A DNA stretch of 64,000 bases from Diogma glabrata. Its lineage: Eukaryota; Arthropoda; Insecta; Diptera; Cylindrotomidae. Where the stretch lies: contig CAVNZG010000977.1 of NCBI GenBank assembly GCA_963693315.1, positions 124,001 through 188,000 on the forward strand, given 5' to 3'. Below are positions 10,833 through 19,646 of this stretch, piece by piece. The notes below the pieces were generated by a model. It made no database searches. It was not told where the DNA came from and saw only the letters and a program-made list of their open reading frames with translations. Numbering within the stretch: the stretch's first letter is position 1; each line of letters begins with the position of its first letter. The translations under genes were made by a program, and so were the position numbers.

Positions 10833-10889
10833 AGGGCATTGTAATTGAGCCAGCTTTCGCCCTTCAAAACTGGCACAATCTAGTTTCCC
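10833..10889 (-). promoter_or_regulatory. Putative -1 ribosomal frameshift signal of nested element
   Basis: On the minus strand G GGA AAC (plus 10883-10889) lies in the gag frame immediately before the gag stop TAG. The pol frame is -1 relative to gag. After an 8-nt spacer, GCCAGTTTT pairs with AAAGCTGGC around an 8-nt loop (plus 10866-10874 with 10849-10857; one G-U pair). AGGGC in the loop (10859-10863) can pair with GCCCT downstream (10833-10837), giving a possible H-type pseudoknot. No folding energy was computed. Confidence 0.7.
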
Positions 10890-11134
10890 GAATCAGGAAC
10901 GCGGCCTCTGTCTTCCGGGTGTGGCTCCCATTTACATTCTCTTCGGATGTGCCCCAACTTCCCACAGTTCCAGCATCTTACTCTGCTAGACCTACTTCGT
11001 TGATTTCGCTCAGGCTTATCTCCCAGACTTTTGACACGCATGATCACTTCCTCAAGCGCTGCTTTTAGAGGTTCTTCAGCAACTTCGATCTGACGTACTC
11101 TATCTGAACCAAACGCTCTTTTTCCAGCTTCCAT
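10880..11134 (-). CDS. gag: Nested element gag, nucleocapsid part after an amber codon
   Basis: The 84 residues contain one CCHC zinc knuckle, CWNCGKLGHIRREC (C-X2-C-X4-H-X4-C), then a short acidic tail ending at the frameshift site. The preceding frame (11135-11815) ends in LALAL at a TAG. The fragments at 42241 and 47440 have CAA at this spot (LALALQMEAGKRA), so TAG is a nonsense change of a Gln codon. The start Met is therefore probably an internal residue of a longer Gag. Confidence 0.8.
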   Translation of the reverse strand: MEAGKRAFGSDRVRQIEVAEEPLKAALEEVIMRVKSLGDKPERNQRSRSSRVRCWNCGKLGHIRRECKWEPHPEDRGRVPDSGN

Positions 11135-11815
11135 CTACAGGGCCAATGCTAAGACTTCCGCGGGTAGCTTCTTTCCGCTTAGATAAAGCTGATTCCTCAT
11201 TTGCACATCTCGAAGAGCATTGATAAATGTATCAGCTGCCAGCTCATCTCGATGTTCAGCGTTATAGTTCGGGTATGACAGATTTACCAGTCTCACAATG
11301 TCAGCCTCTAATTCTTGCAAAGTTTCGCTGACTCCTTGTTTCCGTGTTTTGAGCTGCATGCGATGGAGAGCTTGCATATGACTTTCCCCATATCTTACTT
11401 CTAATGCCTCCATTATCTTGCTGTAATCACGCTCTGTCGCTGATAGTGTTTGCAAAATTTCAGCAGCAGGTCCCTTCAATGCCAATATAAGCGCGTTTGC
11501 TTTTTGCTGGTGATCAACCCCAGTTGTTGCTATCTCAAATTGCATCTTAAATATCTGATACGATGTAGATCCATCAAATGCGGGTGTTTTCACTCTAGCT
11601 GGGGCTGAAGTAATTGATGGATTGCTCATGTTACTTGACTTCAATTGTGCTATTTCTTGACGGAATTCACTCGAAAGATTGCGTAATTTCTCTTCATGTT
11701 CTTCGGTAACTTTCCGCAGCTCCCTTTCCATGTGGTTGATTTTAACCTCCGCACTGGATATACGTGACTCGATTACTTCACGTAGTTGTTGTTGATCTAA
11801 TTTTTGTTGGGCCAT
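11135..11815 (-). CDS. gag: Nested element gag, capsid part
   Basis: The 226 residues begin with a Gln-rich, coiled-coil-like segment containing HMERELRKVTEEHEEKLRN. A retrotransposon capsid-type domain follows (KTPAFDGSTSYQIFKMQFE, FINALRD). This domain packages RNA and assembles particles in related elements. Upstream, the frame is separated from the SAP-containing N-terminus by a frame break and a CAA-to-TAA change near 11816-11842. Downstream it ends at the amber codon described at 11134. It is one piece of a disrupted Gag. Confidence 0.8.
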   Translation of the reverse strand: MAQQKLDQQQLREVIESRISSAEVKINHMERELRKVTEEHEEKLRNLSSEFRQEIAQLKSSNMSNPSITSAPARVKTPAFDGSTSYQIFKMQFEIATTGVDHQQKANALILALKGPAAEILQTLSATERDYSKIMEALEVRYGESHMQALHRMQLKTRKQGVSETLQELEADIVRLVNLSYPNYNAEHRDELAADTFINALRDVQMRNQLYLSGKKLPAEVLALAL

Positions 11816-11841
11816 CAGATCAGCAAGTTGTCGTTATTGAT

Positions 11842-12210
11842 CTACTTTTGTTCTGCTGCCAGTTTCTCTTGTCGGGCCATCAGATCGTTTCCTTGTTTGG
11901 TAATCATATCAGCAAATTGTTGTTGTTGGTTGTTTCCTTGTTTGGCCATCATATCAGCAAATTGTTGTTGTTGCTGTGCCATCATTTCTTTCATCAACAT
12001 CATCATCGGATCAATTGCTGGGGCATTCTGGACCGGAGCTTCCTCCGGCTCTCCTTCTATGACCTCTGTGTTTTGGCCTGCTTCTTCTAACACTTTACGC
12101 AGCCAAAATGCAAGTTCTGCCTTCGTTCCATGGATTGGAGCATTCCTTTTCTTCAACTCATCCTTCAGCTGGGTCTGGCTGAGATCACTAATATTTACTG
12201 TCTTGACCAT
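11842..12210 (-). CDS. gag: Nested element gag, N-terminal SAP-domain part
   Basis: I choose the ATG at 12210 as start because it lies just after the primer site; the upstream Met at 12279 is inside the LTR. The first 40 residues (DLSQTQLKDELKKRNAPIHG then TKAELAFWL) match the SAP motif, a helix-extended-helix that binds AT-rich DNA in nuclear proteins. A run of Gln and MMMLMKEMMAQQQQQ-type repeats follows. The frame stops at 11842, and its natural continuation seems to lie in the next frame. A SAP domain at the start of Gag suggests binding to chromatin or nucleic acid, which is an inference. Confidence 0.75.
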   Translation of the reverse strand: MVKTVNISDLSQTQLKDELKKRNAPIHGTKAELAFWLRKVLEEAGQNTEVIEGEPEEAPVQNAPAIDPMMMLMKEMMAQQQQQFADMMAKQGNNQQQQFADMITKQGNDLMARQEKLAAEQK

Positions 12211-12220
12211 TGTTTCAATA

Positions 12221-12238
12221 ATCCCACTTCTGACACCA
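12221..12238 (-). other. Primer-binding site, tRNA-Leu type
   Basis: On the minus strand TGGTGTCAGAAGTGGGAT lies one base after the 5' LTR end. It is complementary to the 3' end of a tRNA-Leu plus CCA (...CCCACTTCTGACACCA), as I recall the animal tRNA-Leu(CAG/TAG) ends. The position and length (18 nt) fit a retrotransposon minus-strand primer site. Confidence 0.8.
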
Positions 12239-12239
12239 C

Positions 12240-12915
12240 TGTAACGACTCTTCGTTGGTTCTTTTGGATTATTGAACAAACATGACAGTAAAAGACAGAT
12301 CTTTAGTTAACAGAATCTCAAACTTTATTTGTCATCAAATTACAGCAGCTTCCGTTTTTCCTTACAATAAATTCCAGGGTCTCCAATTTATGTACCATAA
12401 ACTTCACCGCTTTTCCACAATTTGAATCAATAATATTCGGAATCGTAAAATCTGTATTTACTATTCCACTAAGTTCAGATTCTTTCACTATTAGTACCCA
12501 GGCTCAAGTACCACCGATTATTCCTTATACTTGCGAATATTTATAAACACTTTTAATTGCAAAATTAAAACTGACTATCTGATATTTTTGTTTGCTTATA
12601 TATATCGAAAAATAAATAAATCGAAACTTCTATAATCCACTAGAAATCAATACTACGTAGTCTGTACATCTTGAATAGGCCACACCTGTTTTCATTCATA
12701 CTTGCATTTGTATTAGCGAACTCAAATTTAATTTATGCAAAATGTATTAGGTAACTCCTTTTAATTCATTAATGTAAACATTTGTATAACAAATTTAATT
12801 TACATTAATTTATGCAATACAATTTGCAATACAAGTAAAAGATTGAAAAAGGAGTTAACTTTTAATTCATGAATGAGTAAATAAAATTAACCCATTCTGG
12901 ACGAAGTTTATTACA
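12240..12915 (-). repeat. 5' LTR of nested element
   Basis: This 676-bp LTR is near-identical to 6640-7315. By eye the two differ at about three positions (near 6682/12282, 6813/12413 and 7248/12848). Confidence 0.9.
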
Positions 12916-15497
12916 ATATGATGGACACCCATGGGTGGTCGTAGAGTGATATTATTGGCTTTACTACTCTTGCAGGTATCGCAGTTTGCAACATATTTTC
13001 TGACATCTTCCTGCATCTTAGACCAATAATACTGCCTTCTTAAGAATTCTAAAGTTTTAGCAGCTCCAGCATGCGCTGAGAATGGTGAATTGTGAGCTCG
13101 TTGAATGAAAGTGCTTTGAAGAGCTTTAGGAATGACAAGCTTCCATTGAGGGATGTCAGTCAACTCAGCGTCATTTGACAAAATGTTAATGTAAACTTTT
13201 CCATTGACAAGTTTCATATTCAACACTTTGTCAGTTACGGAGCTAACTAAGGTCGAATAGTCATCATCATGAAAGGCCTTATCATCCAGGTCCACGTGCA
13301 ATGGGGGAACATCTGTATCGTCCAGAATTTTAACTTCAGCAGCACTTTGCTCTCCATACATACGCGAAAGTGCATCTGGAACATGATTTAGAGCGCCTTT
13401 ACGATACTCAATTTCAAAATTAAAACCTTGGAGCTTTAAACTCCATCGCGCAAGTCTTCCAGTTAGATCTTTCTGACCCATGAGCCATTTGAGACTACTA
13501 TGGTCAGTAATTATGGTGAATGGTAATCCTTCAATACATGCTCTAAATTTTTTTATGCTTAAAACTGCAGCTAAACATTCGAGCTCAGAAACACTGTAAT
13601 TTCGTTGCGCGGCATTAAGCTTTTGACTCATATAGGCTATAGGTCTCTCAGTACTATCATCAGCTATCTGAAATAACACACTTCTTACACCAGTACTGCT
13701 GGCATCACACTGTATGTAAAATCTTCGTTTAAAATCTGGGTTGACAAGTACTGGTGCAGTAATCAAAAGGTTCTTCAATTGATCGAATGAATTTTGAGTC
13801 TTTTCAGACCAGGTAATTTTTTTGGACTTCTTCAAGAGCTCAGTGAGTGGTGCTGCTACGGTTGAATAGTTTGGAATGAATCTGCGGTACCAACCGGTTA
13901 CATCAAGAAATCTTCGAATTTGCCTTACGGTCTTAGGAGTTGGAAAACTAGCAATTGCTTTAACCTTATCATTGTTGACACGCAAGCAACCGTTCCCTAC
14001 TATGAAACCTAGATACTCTATTTCTCGCAGGCAAAAGTGACTCTTTTCAATGTTTATGGTAAGTCCAGCCGCTTTAAGTCGACTTGCAACTTCCACCAGC
14101 AATGCTATATGCTGCTCAAAAGTTGCAGAAGTTATCAATAAATCGTCTAGGTAAACAAAGACACGGTCATGGAGTTGATGAGGAATTACTTTATGCATCA
14201 AACGGCATAGAGTTTGCGGAGCGTTGCATAACCCAAAGCGCATTACTGTAAACTGGTATAACGGACGTCCAGGGACCGTAAAAGCAGTTTTGTCTCTCGA
14301 TTTCCGTTCTAAAGGGATTTGCCAAAATGCGTCTTTAAGATCTAAGCTGGATATATATGTAGTTTCGCCAAGTCTGCTTAGTAAACCATCAATAATTGGT
14401 AAAGGGTAAGCATCTTTGTGAGTGACCGAATTTAAACGTCGTGCATCTAAACAAAGACGGGTTTTTCCATTTTTCTTTCTTACTAGTGCCATTGGTGAGC
14501 TCCATGCGCTGACGCTTTCTTCAATCACGCCAAGTTCCAACATGCGGTCGAGTTCAGCATACATTTCTACCTGAACTGCTGGAGAAACTGCGTAATATCG
14601 TTGTTTGATAGGTGTTGCGTTATCAACATCGATAGTATGCTCAACTAAATGTGTACGTCCTAATCCCAATTGATTCAATGAAGGTAAAGATTTCATAACC
14701 TCTGATATCTTAAGTTGCTGATAGGGGTCTAAATCATGTTTCATGTCATTCGTGGACAGCTCATCTATCGTATGGCTTGATTTCTGTTTAGGAGAACAAG
14801 GCGTAACATCATTGCTTAACATTGGTTTTAATCCAAATGCATTCCAGAAGTCGATACCTAAGTAAACCGTTTGTGTCAAAGAAGGAACGATATAAAATTT
14901 GATAGTTCGAATTTTATTTAGATAATGAACGCTGGCGGAAATATAACCGAAAACTCTCTGTTTCTGACCACTGGCTGTGCAGATACTAGATGGGAAGGAA
15001 TGAAATTCCACATGGGGATTTGTTAAAAATTTTTCGGATTCAGCTCCTAGAACACTTATTGAGGCTCCACTGTCCAAAAGTCCACGAAGTCTTTCACCAC
15101 CTATCTTTATGTCTGCATAAGGACGTGGATCGTAAGGGTCAGATGTGACATCAAGAACTGTTTCACTAACAACTTTTTTAAGATGTCGTCTATGCTGAAA
15201 ATATTTTAAGGATCGCAAAAATCTGGATTTATCAGATTTGATTTTTGATTGCTGATTATTGAGTAAGGGTTCAGAATTGTCGGAATTAAGGGGTAGATGT
15301 TCAGCATTTATGTTGGAAGAAACTTGGTTGAGTGTTGTAGTTGATTGTTGTAGGTGATTCTCTTCAGCGCGGGATCCGTGTGGAATGCAACATTGATCTG
15401 CTCTCTGGAAATTATTGGTTTTCGGAGGTAGGAGCTCCCAGTCACTCCCACCTCCGGTGGCAAGTTTCCCGGATAATTTAAAGGGCATGTTGGACAT
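12916..15497 (-). CDS. pol: Element A pol, 5' part: protease, RT, RNase H, integrase zinc domain
   Basis: In order there are an aspartic protease (LRGLLDSGASISVLG), an RT with the FGLCNAPQTLCRLM block and FVYLDDLLI active site, RNase H (IQCDASSTGV) and the integrase zinc domain (RAHNSPFSAH with CDTC). The frame then runs into the nested LTR at 12915 and the coding sequence resumes at 6639. The frame opens upstream of the first Met because translation should enter by -1 frameshift from gag at 15464-15470. The sequence is otherwise uninterrupted, so A may have been coding-competent before the nested insertion. Confidence 0.88.
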
Positions 15498-16396
15498 TGT
15501 GATTTTAAAATTTTAGATCTACCACAGTCATAACAAAATTTCTTCTGCAAGCTAATTGGATACTTTTTAAACATGTGCCCTGCGTTTTCGCAGTTCCAGC
15601 TGGCATCTGTATTCAAGCAGCTATTGTGGCAATCTTGTATTCTGCCCGTGTAGGTGTTAGTTGGTAGTATACCTTGTATAGCATTGGCACTGTTCATCTC
15701 TTCAAATGGTATGAATTTGAATGTTGACATAAAGGTGTCAGGAGGTTCGCATACCTCGCTCATGTTATTTCTTGGGTACATAGCTAACTCAGGGATGTAA
15801 CCAAGTCGTTGCCACGTATCCTCGATGATGGTACACTTGCGCACTAATGCAGCTAACGAGGAGAATTCTTCGCTTGCTAGTGCAATTTGTAAACCTTGCC
15901 TCATGTTTCGCATAACAATACCAAGGAAATCCATATCCACTAACGGTGTTCGAAGAGGAAGACTCAATTTTTGCATATCATGGTAAAAATCGAGAAACGG
16001 CTCTCGAGTATTTTGCTTACGGTTTTCTAATGCATGGCGTATATCCATGTCCGTACGTCTGTCTTGGAAACGTTCGATTAATCCAAGTCGCAATTCATCC
16101 CAGGTACAGTGCCCCATGCGCTCCAAATATACCCAATAAAATTCACTCGCGACACCCTGGAGTACTACGTGGATATCGGTTACAAGTTGTTGCCATGGAA
16201 TTTCATATGATGCAGCGAGACGCTCAAGTCGAAAGATAAATCTCTCAACTGGGATATCTGCAGAGGACCCATTGAAAGAAATATTCCATCGATGAAGACT
16301 ATATTCACGCCGAATATCTGCTATGTGTTGGTAGGACGGATGTGATGGATTGTTTAGGGCTTCAATATTTGTTGGTGGAGGAGTTATCATTCTCAT
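15308..16396 (-). CDS. gag: Element A gag
   Basis: The 362-residue protein aligns with the C-terminal two thirds of element B Gag: NISFNGSSADIPVERFIFR corresponds to NLVFDGSSTGLSVKRFVFR, and FQDRRTDMDIRHALE to FQDRRSDSELRSLME. Toward the C-terminus the first zinc knuckle is damaged: SWNCENAGHMFKKY has lost the first and last Cys. The second finger is intact as CYDCGRSKILKSQCPTC, a C-X2-C-X9-C-X2-C arrangement shared with B. A lacks the roughly 200-residue N-terminal region found in B, either through a different start or through loss. The 3' end overlaps pol in the -1 frame. Confidence 0.82.
   Translation of the reverse strand: MRMITPPPTNIEALNNPSHPSYQHIADIRREYSLHRWNISFNGSSADIPVERFIFRLERLAASYEIPWQQLVTDIHVVLQGVASEFYWVYLERMGHCTWDELRLGLIERFQDRRTDMDIRHALENRKQNTREPFLDFYHDMQKLSLPLRTPLVDMDFLGIVMRNMRQGLQIALASEEFSSLAALVRKCTIIEDTWQRLGYIPELAMYPRNNMSEVCEPPDTFMSTFKFIPFEEMNSANAIQGILPTNTYTGRIQDCHNSCLNTDASWNCENAGHMFKKYPISLQKKFCYDCGRSKILKSQCPTCPLNYPGNLPPEVGVTGSSYLRKPIISREQINVAFHTDPALKRITYNNQLQHSTKFLPT
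15423..15470 (-). promoter_or_regulatory. Putative -1 ribosomal frameshift signal of element A
   Basis: On the minus strand the heptamer G GGA AAC (plus 15464-15470) is in the gag frame, and pol is the -1 frame. A 7-nt spacer follows (15457-15463). Then comes a 12-bp stem, CGGAGGTGGGAG with CTCCTACCTCCG (plus 15445-15456 and 15423-15434), with one G-U pair and a 10-nt loop. Spacer and stem length are typical of -1 frameshift stimulators. Confidence 0.8.
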
Positions 16397-16678
16397 TCTT
16401 TCAAAGTTTAAATTACGAGGAAGAAAATAACAAGTTTTACAACTACAATAACGGTTTGTGGTGATCTGTGAAAGTGATTTGATTTTGGCTAATTTGGCTA
16501 ATGTTCTAATGTTCTGTGTTAATTATTGTTACAAAATTTGTTAAAAATTATTTGGTATTACAAAAACAAAACAAACGATATCAAATCTAAACACAAACAA
16601 TAACAAAAATTCTTTTCATGTAATATTCATATTAAAGAAAAATTTGCACAACCCTAAGATAAGTATTTATTTCCTTAT
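16397..16678 (-). other. Element A leader just upstream of gag
   Basis: This is AT-rich untranslated leader with no recognisable gene. It ends at the TTAT (16675-16678) that flanks the first foldback insertion. Confidence 0.5.
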
Positions 16679-18034
16679 GAGCAATTTCACGAAGATTCAA
16701 CAACGTTTTGACTTGACCCCTTTTAATTTTGATTATTTTTTGTTTATAGATAGTCTTTGATAAATAAAAAATACAAGTTCTCTTAGAATTTTTTTTTTCG
16801 ACCAGGGGCCTTCACAGGGTGCCCCTCAATTTTTGTTATTTTGTGATGTGAGTGCATTTTGACGAGCGATTGTAGAAAAACTACTCAACCGATTTTCATA
16901 AATGATATGTCGTTGAATAGGTATTAGAACAAAGTTTTTAAAAATGTACACTGTTAATTTTTTGAAATAATTTTTAACGGTGTAACATAAGAAAAAAATG
17001 GTGTAATAGAAAAAAAGATGGCATAGCCTTTTTTTTTTTTTTTTTTTAACTAAATTGAAGCTTATTTTATATCTAACAACTAGTGAAAGTTGAGGACTAG
17101 CGTCGTTCTTTGTTTTAGAGATAAAATTCGTTGTGCATATGACTGTCGGGAATCAGTTTTTTTTGTTCTGAAGGAAAATTATAAAAATGGCGATTTTTAG
17201 ATTCAGATTTTTTTTTATGTTAAATATCAAATATTTTATTATTAAATGAACTTTTTAAAAAGCAATTTCAGTCAAGTTCAGCAAAATTTTGCGACATTTT
17301 GACTCGACCCTTTTTAATTTGGTTTATTTTGGTCTATATTTAAAAAAATTCTACTTGAAGCCGTATTTTTCATTTATCAAAGGCTGTCTATAAACTAAAA
17401 ATAAACCAAATTAAAAAGGGTCGAGTCAAAATGTCGCAAAATTTTGCTGAACTTGACTGAAATTGCTTTTTAAAAAGTTCATTTAATAATAAAATATTTG
17501 ATATTTAACATAAAAAAAATCTGAATCTAAAAATCGCCATTTTTATAATTTACAAAAAAAACTGATTCCCGACAGTCATATGCACAACGAATTTTATCTC
17601 TAAAACAAAAAATGACGCTAGTCCCAAACTTTCACTAGGTGTTAGATATAAAATAAGCTTCAATTAAGTTTAAAAAAAAAAAAAAAAGGCTATGCCATCT
17701 TTTTTTCAATTACACCATTTTTTTCTTATGTTACACCGTTAAAAATTATTTCAAAAAATTAACAGTGTACATTTTTAAAAACTTTGTTCTAATACCTATT
17801 CAACGACATATCATTTATGAAAATCGGTTGAGTAGTTTTTCTACAATCGCTCGTCAAAATGCACTCACATCACAAAATAACAAAAATTGAGGGGCAGCCT
17901 GTGAAGACCCCTGGTCGAAAAAAAAAATTCTAAGAGAACTTGTATTTTTTATTTATCAAAGACTATCTATAAACAAAAAATAATCAAAATTAAAAGGGGT
18001 CAAGTCAAAACGTTGAATCTTCGTGAAATTGCTC
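16679..18034. mobile_element. Foldback element 1, 1356 bp, arms about 660 bp
   Basis: Almost the whole unit is an inverted repeat. The left end GAGCAATTTCACGAAG is mirrored by CTTCGTGAAATTGCTC at the right end, and the arms meet around 17330-17385. TTAT flanks both sides (16675-16678 and 18035-18038), a 4-bp target duplication. The arms are highly similar across their length, with small indels in A/T runs. No coding capacity is seen. The superfamily is undetermined. Confidence 0.85.
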
Positions 18035-18038
18035 TTAT

Positions 18039-19646
18039 ATTCTTTTTTTCATGAAATAACTAACCTTGAATTAGTAAAAACATAAAGAATATAAACATAA
18101 AAAACATAATCATAAGATACTACAGCAAAAGTAGTGAATGATTTTGATTTGTTTTTTTTTTCAAGTGTTAAATTACTTAAAATGCTACTAAAATACTACC
18201 TACAAATTTTTTTATTAAATTTATAACATTATTTTTGTTTTTTAAACTATGTTGTGGAAATTTGATATCTACATACATATTTCTATTTCTTTATTTTATA
18301 TTATAAGAATAACGATGTAATAATAAAATTGTTTTTTTACTACTTGCATGAGAAATTTCAATTATTTACTCAAAAACCCAAGACAAAAGGTATTTTTCTC
18401 AGCTAAGGTTACTAATAATTATTCCCCACACCTAATAATAAGTATTTTAGCACCTTAGTAAATAATGGAAATATAATTTTTGTTCGTTTGTTAACTGAGT
18501 TCATCTTTGAATTTTTTTAGTTTCTTCTTAAAATAATAATAATATATTAAAAAATAATAAGCGTTTTGATTTTATTTTAATAATAATAAATAATGAATGA
18601 ATGCAAAAATTTCTTTGCAACTATAGTTTAGTTTATTTGAAATTTTAATTCGTGTTAAACAGAATTCTGTAGAAATTTAGTTTAGTTGTGAGTTGTAGAC
18701 TAAAAAAATTCTAAATTTGACTCAACAATATTGAACAGATTTTCATTCAATTCAATTCATGTCAAAAATAAATAAAAGCTATATATTTTAATGCAAAGCA
18801 TATGTGATTTTTATATAGTTTTAAGAAAATTCATTGAAAATAAATTTCTAACTAAGCAGTCCTGAATAATAGATATCCAATACGCAATCCAATGATATGA
18901 TACACAATGTTTCACCAAATCAAAAATTTTATTTATTCACCATTTGCTTATTAATTGACATTTTATTTTGTGAATAATTAAAGAGTTTTAGTGCATTTTT
19001 TATATCAAGTAGTAAAAAAAATAGTATATAAACCTCGGTGAAGAAAATTTTCTCCATTTCGGTGCTTAATTCGCTCGAAACTTCGTTTCTCGCGAATTAA
19101 TATCCACCTCAATGTAGAAAATTTACTTTATCACCTCGGTATATAATGTACTATTTCTTCAAATCTTTGACCAAAAATACATAAAAACCTAAAATTCAAA
19201 AGATACTGAAAAAAATTATATGTTAAATATTATAATACACACTTATATTCATATCAAAACCCAATTTTAAAAATCCTAATTTACTTATATTAGAATTGTT
19301 TTTTTTTCTAGATAACCTAATATTTTATTTGATTGATTCATATTTATATTTTTACAAAAACAAACAAAATTGAATTAAAAAAAATAAGCATAATAAAACA
19401 AACGATAAACGATAAATATTGTAATTTGATTTTATAATTTAATTGCATAAAACCATCAAGAAAAGAAATTTTCTTAGCTAAAATTAAATGACAAAATCTT
19501 CTTATGACAGAACAAATAATTGAATAGTAATTCTTGATTTAATTAATTTTTGTTGTTTAAATTGATTTGATTAAATATGTTATTAACTAATTATTTTTCC
19601 TATTATAACTAACCAAGCAAAAATTTACAATAGAAACGTAACACTA
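18039..19646. other. AT-rich element A leader between two foldbacks
   Basis: I see no gene. A 35-bp hairpin lies at 19066-19100, with TTAATTCGC paired with GCGAATTAA and an inner GAAAC/GTTTC. Around it (18990-19165) are loose CCTCGGTG-like repeats that may be a further small repetitive element. Whether all of this stretch is original leader or includes more insertions cannot be told. Confidence 0.45.

Larger units (their letters stand above)
6640..12915 (-). mobile_element. Nested Ty3/gypsy element (Mag/SURL-like), defective
   Basis: Two 676-bp LTRs (6640-7315 and 12240-12915) are flanked by ATAT duplications at 6636-6639 and 12916-12919. In minus-strand order it has the LTR, a tRNA-Leu-type primer site, gag with an N-terminal SAP domain, pol and the LTR. 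The LTRs differ at about three positions by eye, which indicates recent insertion. Yet gag has a frame break and an amber codon, and pol has a frameshift and lacks part of the integrase zinc domain. The copy was probably defective when it moved. Assignment to the Mag/SURL group rests on the primer type and the GPY-containing integrase and is an inference. Confidence 0.88.

Noticed and set aside
18990..19165. Terminal inverted repeats of a small MITE
   Set aside because: The CCTCGGTG motifs are mostly direct and imperfect; only the 35-bp hairpin at 19066-19100 is convincing.
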